A DNA stretch of 5,784 nt from Bacillota bacterium (GTDB lineage: Bacteria > Bacillota > UBA994). The stretch spans positions 1 to 5,784 of the forward strand of contig QLUC01000101.1 in the NCBI GenBank assembly GCA_018725275.1, in the 5' to 3' direction. Position numbers and translations under genes: made by a program. Under the pieces are notes generated by a model. The model was not told the origin of the DNA. It did not search any database and was given only the letters and a program-made list of their open reading frames with translations. Below, in pieces: positions 1-5,525 of the stretch (positions within the stretch are counted from its first letter, which is position 1; each line of letters opens with the position of its first letter).

Positions 1-81
1 TCCTATGATAAACATTATCGCAACTAGTACCAACGCTAGCCAACGCTCCCGCCAGTGCAGAAGCCAGACACTATTCTTCAC
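1..81 (-). CDS. 5' end of an unidentified membrane-anchored protein (partial, runs off window)
   Basis: Reading the minus strand from a GTG at 81, 27 codons stay open to the window edge. The start is MKNSVWLLHWRERW, followed by a hydrophobic run (LALVLVAIMFIIG, residues 15-27) that looks like a signal anchor or first transmembrane segment preceded by positive charges. A strong AGGAGGG at 96-90 lies 8 nt before the GTG. An in-frame GTG at 105 is possible but has no good ribosome binding site, and a TAA at 120-118 closes the frame above it. The gene lies beyond the terminator of the vor operon, so it probably starts a separate transcription unit. The family cannot be named from 27 residues. The start is supported by the ribosome binding site plus plausible protein character; the function is unknown. 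Confidence 0.6.
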   Translation of the reverse strand, partial: MKNSVWLLHWRERWLALVLVAIMFIIG

Positions 82-89
82 TCCGCCCG

Positions 90-96
90 CCCTCCT
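90..96 (-). promoter_or_regulatory. Ribosome binding site that fixes the GTG start at 81
   Basis: The minus strand reads AGGAGGG, 8 nt upstream of GTG. This near-perfect Shine-Dalgarno is the main reason for calling the short partial gene at the left edge of the window. Confidence 0.6.
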
Positions 97-124
97 CGAA
101 AGCACCTCAATACTAGGTTATGCT

Positions 125-163
125 AAGCACCGGTGTTTCATAAGCTAGGACGTGGTGAAACAC
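125..163. repeat. Overlapping dyad symmetries in the leader between terminator and next gene
   Basis: Perfect 8-bp inverted arms GTGTTTCA (133-140) and TGAAACAC (156-163) are separated by 15 bp. The left arm overlaps a second, near-perfect palindrome, AAGCACCGGTGTTT (125-138; 12 of 14 positions symmetric, core CACCGGTG at 128-135). They lie upstream of the gene starting at 81 and downstream of the terminator, where a promoter and operator would be expected. They could be a regulator binding site or an RNA hairpin. No good -35/-10 pair is visible; the best guess, GAAACA (139-134) with TAGTAT (115-110) 18 bp apart, is weak. Confidence 0.35.
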
Positions 164-173
164 ACATTTATCT

Positions 174-209
174 AAAGGAAAATCTCCCAGCCAGACATGA
201 CCGGGAGAT
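174..209 (-). terminator. Intrinsic terminator of the ptb-buk-vor operon
   Basis: On the minus-strand transcript, ATCTCCC (209-203) pairs perfectly with GGGAGAT (188-182). The stem extends inward through GGTCA/TGGCT, with two G-U wobbles, to about 12 bp closing a UGUC tetraloop. It is followed directly by a U-rich tail (UUUCCUUU, 181-174). The hairpin begins 27 nt after the stop codon of the gamma-subunit gene. Stem, tetraloop, U-tract and position together fit a Rho-independent terminator, although the tail is interrupted by two C residues. Confidence 0.8.
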
Positions 210-236
210 AGATCAGGGTAACGACTAAAAAACTGT

Positions 237-785
237 TTAAGCCAAGACAGGTTCGACGGATGCCCTACCTCGGGCGATAGCCTGGAGATTTATAGATAGC
301 AGTTCTTGGCGATGCACCGGCAAGATATTACGGAGGGCCTGCTCTAGGCTTGTCGCGCTAACCAGGCTGGTGGCCTCGAGCAATGCGCCCAGGGCTACCA
401 TGTTGGCCACTCGAGGGTGCCCAAGCTCTGTTGCTATGTCGTTTGCCTCTACGGCGATGATGCGTATATCGGTGCGGGTCGGAGGGCGGTTGCTGAGCGA
501 ACTATTGTAGATCAAGAGGCCGCCTGGCTTGACAATGTCCTCAAATTTATCTAACGATGGCAGATTTAAAGCAACTACTGCATCCGGACTGGTTACTAGT
601 GGAGACCCAACTTCCTCATCCGCAATGATTACCGTGCAATTGGCGGTACCGCCACGCATCTCCGGACCATAAGAAGGCATCCAAGAGACTTGCTTCCCAT
701 CAAGCATGCCCGCATAGGTTAGGAGCTGCCCCATGAGCATGACACCTTGGCCCCCAAAGCCAGCCATAATTACGCCTAGAGTCAC
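237..785 (-). CDS. vorC: 2-oxoacid:ferredoxin oxidoreductase (VOR type), gamma subunit
   Basis: This 182-aa protein is the catalytic gamma domain of the pyruvate/2-oxoacid ferredoxin oxidoreductase superfamily, which contacts CoA and completes the cytoplasmic VOR complex. The N-terminus has the glycine-rich GFGGQGV (residues 9-15), followed by the family signature PSYGPEMRGG (37-46) and ANCTVIIAD (48-56). Length is normal for a separate gamma subunit. The GTG start overlaps the stop of the beta-subunit gene as GTGA (782-785), with AGGTGA at 797-792 six nt upstream, so translation is probably coupled. An internal ATG at residue 7 is a less likely start. It is the last gene of the operon, 27 nt before the terminator hairpin. 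Assignment to the superfamily is very secure; the branched-chain substrate is inferred from the alpha subunit and from ptb/buk. Confidence 0.93.
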   Translation of the reverse strand: MTLGVIMAGFGGQGVMLMGQLLTYAGMLDGKQVSWMPSYGPEMRGGTANCTVIIADEEVGSPLVTSPDAVVALNLPSLDKFEDIVKPGGLLIYNSSLSNRPPTRTDIRIIAVEANDIATELGHPRVANMVALGALLEATSLVSATSLEQALRNILPVHRQELLSINLQAIARGRASVEPVLA

Positions 786-1534
786 TTCTTTTCACCTGCC
801 TCGATGTCTTTATAATCGCCTAAAGGGAAGTACGGCATCATATCACGCTGCACTTTCTCGAGCGATTCTTTTGGAGTCAGCCCCCAGTTGGTCGGACAAG
901 TAGACAGTACCTCAACCAAAGTAAACCCCTTGCCGGCAATCTGATATTCAAATGCTTTCTTAATGGCCCGCTTGGCCTTAACGATGTTGGCAACATTGTG
1001 CACCGATACCCTAGCGATGTAAGCCGGGCCGTCCAGTGTCGCCAGCATCTCCGACACCCGAATAGGAAACCCTTGTTTCTTGGTGTCTCGGCCATAGGGT
1101 GAGGTGGAGGTCTTATCCCCGGGCAGAGTTGTCGGCGCCATTTGTCCGCCCGTCATGCCATAGATGCCGTTGTTAACAAAAACAGTCGTAATAAGTTCAC
1201 CGCGAGCGGCAGCATGGACAATTTCGGCACATCCGATGGAAGCCAAATCTCCATCCCCCTGGTAAGTAAAGACCACGCCATCCGGAACAACTCGCTTTAT
1301 CCCAGTAGCCACGGCTGGGGCTCGGCCATGCGCAGCTTCTTGCATGTCACAAACGAAGTAGTTGTAGGCGAGTACCGCACAGCCGACCGGGGCAACGCCT
1401 ACAGTTTTGTCGGCGATGCCGAGCTCATCAATGACCTCGGCGATGAGGCGGTGAATAATGCCATGGGTACAGCCAGGACAATAGTGGGTGGGCATATCGG
1501 TCAGGGATTTTGGACAGTCAAAGACCTTAACCAT
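782..1534 (-). CDS. vorA: 2-oxoacid:ferredoxin oxidoreductase (VOR type), beta subunit, TPP-binding
   Basis: This 250-aa subunit holds thiamine pyrophosphate and the proximal [4Fe-4S] cluster, where the 2-oxoacid is decarboxylated and electrons leave toward the ferredoxin subunit. Visible motifs are HYCPGCTHG (residues 17-25), APVGC ending at C52, the TPP/Mg motif GDGD (93-96) with NNGIYGMTGGQ (121-131), and C213. C19, C22, C52 and C213 sit at the spacing expected for the four cluster ligands of this family. The ATG lies 1 nt after the vorB stop, with GGGGGTGA at 1548-1541 as ribosome binding site, and its own stop overlaps the gamma gene by 4 nt. Close relatives act on 2-oxoglutarate (KorB) or pyruvate (PorB). 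The beta subunit alone does not settle substrate; the neighbours favour branched-chain 2-oxoacids. Naming of vor subunits varies between databases. Confidence 0.93.
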   Translation of the reverse strand: MVKVFDCPKSLTDMPTHYCPGCTHGIIHRLIAEVIDELGIADKTVGVAPVGCAVLAYNYFVCDMQEAAHGRAPAVATGIKRVVPDGVVFTYQGDGDLASIGCAEIVHAAARGELITTVFVNNGIYGMTGGQMAPTTLPGDKTSTSPYGRDTKKQGFPIRVSEMLATLDGPAYIARVSVHNVANIVKAKRAIKKAFEYQIAGKGFTLVEVLSTCPTNWGLTPKESLEKVQRDMMPYFPLGDYKDIEAGEKK

Positions 1535-1535
1535 G

Positions 1536-2600
1536 CTATTTCACCCCCATGATCTGCAATACTTGTGTTGCTATCTCATTAGGTGTGGGTACGATACCAC
1601 CCATGCGGCCATAAAAGTGCACCGGTCTCGCTCCATTGACAACGAGCTTTACATCCTCTACCATTTGGCCGGCACTCATCTCCACACAAAGGAAGTTTTT
1701 GGCCACAGGCATGACCTTGGCAAAAGCATCCTCAGGGAATGGCCACAATGAAATGGGCCTGAGCAATCCCACACGATGTCCTTGATCTCGCAATTGAGCA
1801 ATGGCGGTCTTAACGATGCGCGCCGTGGAACCGTAGGCTACAACGACTAATTCCGCATCATCGCAATGCAAGAGCTCTGCCTTTTGTTCCGCTACCTTGA
1901 TGAGTGCGTATTTTTCCTGCAGGTGTATATTATGGGCTTCTAAATCAATAGCATGGAGCACCAAAGAATTTATTACGTTTTTATGTCCATTGTGGTTGCG
2001 CAGTCCGGTGGTTGCCCAGTCCTTGGCGGGTAACTCACGCGGAGTTGACTGTCTAAACTCCACCGGCTCCATCATTTGCCCAAGCAAGCCATCGCCGAGA
2101 ATAAGGACGGGATTGCGGTACAAATCGGCGATGTCAAAGGCCTCGGTCACCAGATCGACAGCCTCTTGGAGGTTTGCCGGGGCCAGCACAACTAATCGGT
2201 AATCGCCATGCCCGCCACCCTTGACGGACTGAAAATAATCGCCTTGTCCGGGCTGAATACTACCTAGGCCCGGCCCTCCGCGCACGATATTGACAATTAC
2301 AGCCGGTAGCTGTGCACCAGCCATATAAGAAATACCTTCTTGCTTGAGACTGATTCCTGGACTTGACGAAGAGGTCATTACTCTCGCCCCCGCGCCTGCT
2401 GCCCCGTAGACCATGTTGATGGCCGAAACTTCACTTTCGGCCTGAACAAATGTCCCTCCTACCTCGGGTAAGCGCCGCGACATGTATTCAGGTAACTCGT
2501 TCTGAGGTGTTATCGGATACCCGAAAAAAAAGCGACAACCAGCTCTAATGGCGGCTTCGGCAATGGCCTCATTGCCCTTCATTAAGACGCGTTGTTTCAC
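1536..2600 (-). CDS. vorB: 2-oxoisovalerate:ferredoxin oxidoreductase, alpha subunit VorB
   Basis: This 354-aa alpha subunit carries the pyrimidine-binding half of the TPP site of the VOR complex, which converts branched-chain 2-oxoacid, CoA and oxidised ferredoxin to acyl-CoA, CO2 and reduced ferredoxin. Domain I shows FGYPITPQNE (residues 26-35), the conserved glutamates of QAESE (53-57), TSSSSPGISLKQEG (76-89), RGGPGLG (107-113) and KGGGHGDYR (127-135). Domain II shows VAYGST (254-259) and LLRPISLWPFP (279-289). The N-terminal half closely matches what I recall of VorB (3-methyl-2-oxobutanoate dehydrogenase) rather than KorA. Length is typical, with no fused gamma domain, which is encoded separately. 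Start is GTG, chosen because AGGAGG at 2613-2608 is 7 nt upstream; the next ATG (residue 7) lacks a site. It is 11 nt after the ferredoxin gene and 1 nt before the beta gene. Confidence 0.93.
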   Translation of the reverse strand: MKQRVLMKGNEAIAEAAIRAGCRFFFGYPITPQNELPEYMSRRLPEVGGTFVQAESEVSAINMVYGAAGAGARVMTSSSSPGISLKQEGISYMAGAQLPAVIVNIVRGGPGLGSIQPGQGDYFQSVKGGGHGDYRLVVLAPANLQEAVDLVTEAFDIADLYRNPVLILGDGLLGQMMEPVEFRQSTPRELPAKDWATTGLRNHNGHKNVINSLVLHAIDLEAHNIHLQEKYALIKVAEQKAELLHCDDAELVVVAYGSTARIVKTAIAQLRDQGHRVGLLRPISLWPFPEDAFAKVMPVAKNFLCVEMSAGQMVEDVKLVVNGARPVHFYGRMGGIVPTPNEIATQVLQIMGVK

Positions 2601-2607
2601 GGCTCAC

Positions 2608-2613
2608 CCTCCT
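2608..2613 (-). promoter_or_regulatory. Ribosome binding site deciding the GTG start of vorB
   Basis: A perfect AGGAGG on the minus strand overlaps the TAG stop of the ferredoxin gene and sits 7 nt before GTG at 2600. It favours the GTG over the in-frame ATG six codons downstream. Confidence 0.7.
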
Positions 2614-2815
2614 ACTTCTCGACTGAAATAACTACATCCGGACAGATGCGGGCACATGCAGCACAAGCGATGCATTTGGACATATCACTGACCCCGGCAG
2701 GATTAAAGCCCCTCTTATTAAACTTCTTATGCATTATAACAATTTTTACCGGACAAACCAGAGTGCATAACTCACAACCCTTGCATCTCTCTTCATTAAA
2801 TGTTACCTTGGCCAT
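2612..2815 (-). CDS. vorD: 2-oxoacid:ferredoxin oxidoreductase (VOR type), delta subunit, 2x[4Fe-4S] ferredoxin
   Basis: This 67-aa ferredoxin-like protein passes electrons from the TPP-bearing beta subunit to external ferredoxin. It has two complete CxxCxxCxxxCP motifs: C11, C14, C17, C21-P and C48, C51, C54, C58-P, so two [4Fe-4S] clusters are expected. Between them is the linker KRGFNP (34-39), common in delta subunits and related ferredoxins. There is no signal peptide and the size is normal for a stand-alone delta subunit. ATG lies 2 nt after the TAA of the NTPase gene, with GGGGAGGT at 2829-2822 six nt upstream. Directly followed by alpha, beta and gamma genes, it is more likely a fixed subunit than a free ferredoxin; the sequence alone would also fit a free one. 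Confidence 0.92.
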   Translation of the reverse strand: MAKVTFNEERCKGCELCTLVCPVKIVIMHKKFNKRGFNPAGVSDMSKCIACAACARICPDVVISVEK

Positions 2816-2817
2816 TA

Positions 2818-3534
2818 TTAAACCTCCCCAGCATAGTTATTCCCCGTCGCCCAAGGAGGCAACATATAGAGCCCAAGCGGCAAAACCGGAATATTTGGCA
2901 ACATAACGCTTACTGCGGGGGCAATTGCAGGCACACAACTAACGAAGGCTGTAGGCAAACCAGTGCGCGCCTCAAGCTCCCCGAGTAGGTCCTGCCCACG
3001 CAACAAATCCTCTGGTGTGGTAAACCCCATGAGGTTGGAATTATTGCAGAGAGCCGTAATTCGCAAGCGTGACTTACTCTCAATGGCAGAGATAAGTCGC
3101 TGCATGGCATCAACACTATCGGTGTATGGTCGGTAGGGGTTGACCACCAAGATCATGTCATAGGAGCCCTCGGGTAAATCGGCTTGATATCTCCCTAGCA
3201 CCGTCGCACCAGCCGGATCGCCCCCCACGTCGAGGACTACCTGCTGCTGTGTATCACGCAAGCTCCCGCTGATGCTTGCCGGGAGAGCGGGCAAATCAGC
3301 ATGGCGCAAATCGCCGGCAGGCGCAATCACGTGAATTCCCCGCTTGGCAAGTTCCTCAAATTTGTCGCGACTGCGAAAGTACAGATTCACAATGTCCGCA
3401 TCAATCAAGGAAACGCTAGTTTCGCTCCCATAAAAACTGCGCTTAGCCAGGCTTAGGTTTATGGCGACCTCCGTCTTGCCACTGCCGTAGCTGCCGGTAA
3501 TAATTGAGACACGATGATGCCACAGGCTATTCAT
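2818..3534 (-). CDS. P-loop NTPase of unknown function embedded in the ptb-buk-vor operon
   Basis: Function not recognised. From the ATG at 3534 the protein has 238 aa. It starts with a strand and Walker A motif, HRVSIITGSYGSGKTE (residues 7-22; K20, T21). It then shows LIDADIVNLYFRSRD (43-57, where MinD/CobQ-like proteins place a second acidic motif), a Walker B-like VVLDVGGD (99-106), NPYRPYT (132-138) and CNNSNLMGFTT (163-173). The fold resembles the SIMIBI class (CobQ/MinD/ParA-like), but the P-loop lacks the early signature lysine of the KGGxGKT type. There is no membrane segment and no cluster-binding cysteine pair. An upstream GTG at 3558 would add 8 residues; I prefer the ATG because it aligns with the P-loop domain edge and has AGGAG at 3552-3548, although the 13-nt spacing is long. 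It overlaps the buk stop by 8 nt and is 2 nt from vorD, so it is co-translated with the pathway. A role in enzyme maturation or regulation is speculation. Confidence 0.85.
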   Translation of the reverse strand: MNSLWHHRVSIITGSYGSGKTEVAINLSLAKRSFYGSETSVSLIDADIVNLYFRSRDKFEELAKRGIHVIAPAGDLRHADLPALPASISGSLRDTQQQVVLDVGGDPAGATVLGRYQADLPEGSYDMILVVNPYRPYTDSVDAMQRLISAIESKSRLRITALCNNSNLMGFTTPEDLLRGQDLLGELEARTGLPTAFVSCVPAIAPAVSVMLPNIPVLPLGLYMLPPWATGNNYAGEV

Positions 3535-4603
3535 AGGTATAGTCTTGCTCCTGACCACTAATCACTCTAAGGGCTCCTTCACAGAGAGCCGACATCTCCC
3601 CTTCTCCCGGCATAACTACTATTGGGGCAATAAATGAAACAGCTTCAGTGATCCAGGGAATGAGGGCTTCCTTATTGTACGCCAGGCCTCCCGTAAGAAT
3701 GATTGCATCCACTTTGCCTTTTAAGGCAGCGGCCATCGCCCCGATTTCCTTTGCTACTTGGTAGGCGAAAGCCCTAAAAATCAAGCCCGCATACACATCG
3801 CCAGATGCCATCCGGCGAGCAACCTCCCGACCGTCATTAGTGCCCAAGTAGGCCACCATGCCGCCCTGACCGGTAATCATTTTCTTAATCTCACCGTGAG
3901 TATACTTACCGCTAAAACACAGGCGTGCTAATTCACCCGCTGGCAAACCACCACTTCTCTCAGGGGAAAAGGGGCCATCCCCGTCTAGGGCATTGTTCAC
4001 ATCAATGACACGCCCTTGTGAATGTGCGCCTACAGATACTCCCCCACCCAAATGGGCGACAACTAGGTTGAGAGCTTCATACTTTACGCCCTTGGCGCGC
4101 GCATAGCGCTTGGCCACCGCTTTTTGATTGAGAGCATGAAAGATGCTGCGCCGGGCAATTTCGGGATGACCGGAAATCCTCGCCACATCCTGCATTTCAT
4201 CCACCACCACAGGGTCTACAATGAAGGCGGGAATGCCAAGTTCATCGGCAAGATCCTTGGCTAAGAGTCCGCCCAAGTTACTGGCATGTTCTCCGCGCTC
4301 CGCCGCGTGAAGATCACGCACCATGGCATCATTGACTCTATAGGTGCCGGAGGGGATGGGCTTAAGTAACCCGCCGCGGCCAACTACGGCCGATAAACGA
4401 CTGACTTCAAAGCCTTGCTCGGCCAGAAAACGAGTAATGACTTGCCGGCGGAACGCATACTGCTCGGCAATCCTACTAAACGGTGCCAATTCCTCGTTAG
4501 TATGGCTGAGGTTATCCTCCATCACCACTTTGTCATTTTCAAAGAGAGCTATTTTCGTAGATGTCGACCCAGGGTTAATAGCCAAAACATAGTGTTTGTT
4601 CAT
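3527..4603 (-). CDS. buk: Butyrate/branched-chain fatty acid kinase
   Basis: This 358-aa cytoplasmic kinase of the acetokinase (ASKHA) family converts acyl phosphate plus ADP to fatty acid plus ATP, the energy-yielding step of the module. Motifs in order: NPGSTSTK (residues 10-17, phosphate-1), VGRGG (74-78), VVAHLGGG (181-188, phosphate-2 region), the long signature DGDGPFSPERSGGLP (207-221), ILTGGLAYN (302-310, adenosine region) and PGEGEMSAL (332-340). Length is typical of Buk and shorter than acetate kinase (about 400 aa), and the DGDGPFSPERSG block is Buk-type. ATG lies 1 nt after the ptb stop; the ribosome binding site is only the G-rich GGGGCGG (4617-4611), so coupling to ptb is likely. 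It is a diverged paralogue of the kinase truncated at the right edge. Butyrate, isobutyrate, isovalerate and 2-methylbutyrate cannot be told apart by eye; the vor genes favour branched acids. Confidence 0.93.
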   Translation of the reverse strand: MNKHYVLAINPGSTSTKIALFENDKVVMEDNLSHTNEELAPFSRIAEQYAFRRQVITRFLAEQGFEVSRLSAVVGRGGLLKPIPSGTYRVNDAMVRDLHAAERGEHASNLGGLLAKDLADELGIPAFIVDPVVVDEMQDVARISGHPEIARRSIFHALNQKAVAKRYARAKGVKYEALNLVVAHLGGGVSVGAHSQGRVIDVNNALDGDGPFSPERSGGLPAGELARLCFSGKYTHGEIKKMITGQGGMVAYLGTNDGREVARRMASGDVYAGLIFRAFAYQVAKEIGAMAAALKGKVDAIILTGGLAYNKEALIPWITEAVSFIAPIVVMPGEGEMSALCEGALRVISGQEQDYTYE

Positions 4604-4604
4604 T

Positions 4605-5510
4605 TTAACACCGCCCCGCTACTACACTGGCGCAGGCTATAGACAATAATTTAGCTTCCGGAGAATCGGAGCGCGATGTCAAGACAATGGGAGCTGCCGC
4701 CCCTACGATCAGACCAGCCACGCGAGCCCGAGCCAAGTAAACGAGAGTCTTGTACAGAATATTGCCAACCTCGATAGTCGGTACCAATAGAATATCTGCA
4801 TCTCCCGCCACTGGTGATTGAATACCCTTGTGCCGAGCAGCATCAAGACTTATGGCCCCATCGAGAGCTAGGGGACCATGGACGAAACAGTTCTTTATTT
4901 CTCCTCGCTCTGCCATTAGATGTAATTCATAAGCCTCCAGCGTGGCCTGCATCTTGGGGTTAACCACCTCCACAGCCGCTAATGCTGCCACCTTTGGCGT
5001 GTCAACACCTAGCGCACGAGCTACGTCGACTGCGTTTTGCAGAATGTCCACTTTCTGTGCCAGGTCTGGCGCGATGTTCTGTCCTCCATCGGTCATAAAG
5101 AGCATTTTGTGGTAGGTCGGCACCTCGATTAGAGCGACATGACTAAGGACCCGACCGGTGCGCAGCCCGTTTTCCTTGTCTAGCACCGCCCGAAGAATAT
5201 CTGCGGTACTAATAAGGCCTTTCATCAGCATGTGCGCGCGTCCCTCGCGCACTAGGCTCACCGCCACTTTCGCGGCCATGATCCTATCAGGAACATCGAC
5301 AATCTCCATTCCGGTAAGGTTGAGAGCCGACTCCTTTGCTGCCAAGAGAATCTTCTCGGCGTCACCCACCAAATACGCCTCCGCCAAACCTGCTGCTTGG
5401 GCAGTCGTAAGAGCCGCGAGAACCTCCGCATCCTCAGCAACCGCCACTGCTACCCGACATTTTGCCCCTCGTTTTGCCTGCTCGAGCACCTGGTCAAAAG
5501 TTTTAATCAA
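4605..5510 (-). CDS. ptb: Phosphate butyryltransferase (phosphotransbutyrylase)
   Basis: Cytoplasmic enzyme of the phosphate acetyl/butyryl transferase family, converting acyl-CoA plus phosphate to acyl phosphate plus CoA, the substrate for Buk. From the TTG at 5510 it is 301 aa, the length I recall for Clostridium acetobutylicum Ptb, and it begins MIK as that protein does. Motifs (numbered from this start): VAVAVAEDAEVL (20-31), MKGLIST (96-102), GLRTGRVLSHVALIE (115-129), MTDGGQNIAPDL (139-150), AVEVVNPKM (179-187), GPLALD (212-217), IEVGN (246-250) and VLTSRSDSPEAK (276-287). A second TTG directly upstream (5513) would add one residue; GGGGGTG at 5524-5518 is 7 nt from 5510 but only 4 nt from 5513. 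No ATG is available nearby. It follows the upstream kinase by 15 nt and precedes buk by 1 nt. Chain-length preference is unknown. Confidence 0.93.
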   Translation of the reverse strand: MIKTFDQVLEQAKRGAKCRVAVAVAEDAEVLAALTTAQAAGLAEAYLVGDAEKILLAAKESALNLTGMEIVDVPDRIMAAKVAVSLVREGRAHMLMKGLISTADILRAVLDKENGLRTGRVLSHVALIEVPTYHKMLFMTDGGQNIAPDLAQKVDILQNAVDVARALGVDTPKVAALAAVEVVNPKMQATLEAYELHLMAERGEIKNCFVHGPLALDGAISLDAARHKGIQSPVAGDADILLVPTIEVGNILYKTLVYLARARVAGLIVGAAAPIVLTSRSDSPEAKLLSIACASVVAGRC

Positions 5511-5517
5511 CAAAAAA

Positions 5518-5524
5518 CACCCCC
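5518..5524 (-). promoter_or_regulatory. Ribosome binding site deciding the TTG start of ptb
   Basis: GGGGGTG on the minus strand, just after the TGA of the upstream kinase gene. Its spacing favours the second of two tandem TTG codons (5510, 7 nt) over the first (5513, 4 nt). A GTG formed by its last bases (5520) is in another frame. Confidence 0.45.
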
Positions 5525-5525
5525 A

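Noticed and set aside
1142..1552. 136-codon plus-strand open frame
   Set aside because: Fully antisense to the TPP-binding subunit gene and its junction with vorB; the opposite strand encodes clear conserved motifs.
782..2815. Assignment as 2-oxoglutarate (Kor) or pyruvate (Por) oxidoreductase
   Set aside because: The subunit layout fits these too, but the alpha-subunit sequence and linkage to ptb-buk favour the 2-oxoisovalerate type. Substrate remains an inference.
3535..3558. GTG at 3558 as the start of the NTPase gene
   Set aside because: It would deepen the overlap with buk to 32 nt, and its nearest AGGAG is 15 nt away. The ATG at 3534 has a nearer site and places the P-loop at the usual distance from the N-terminus. 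Not excluded.
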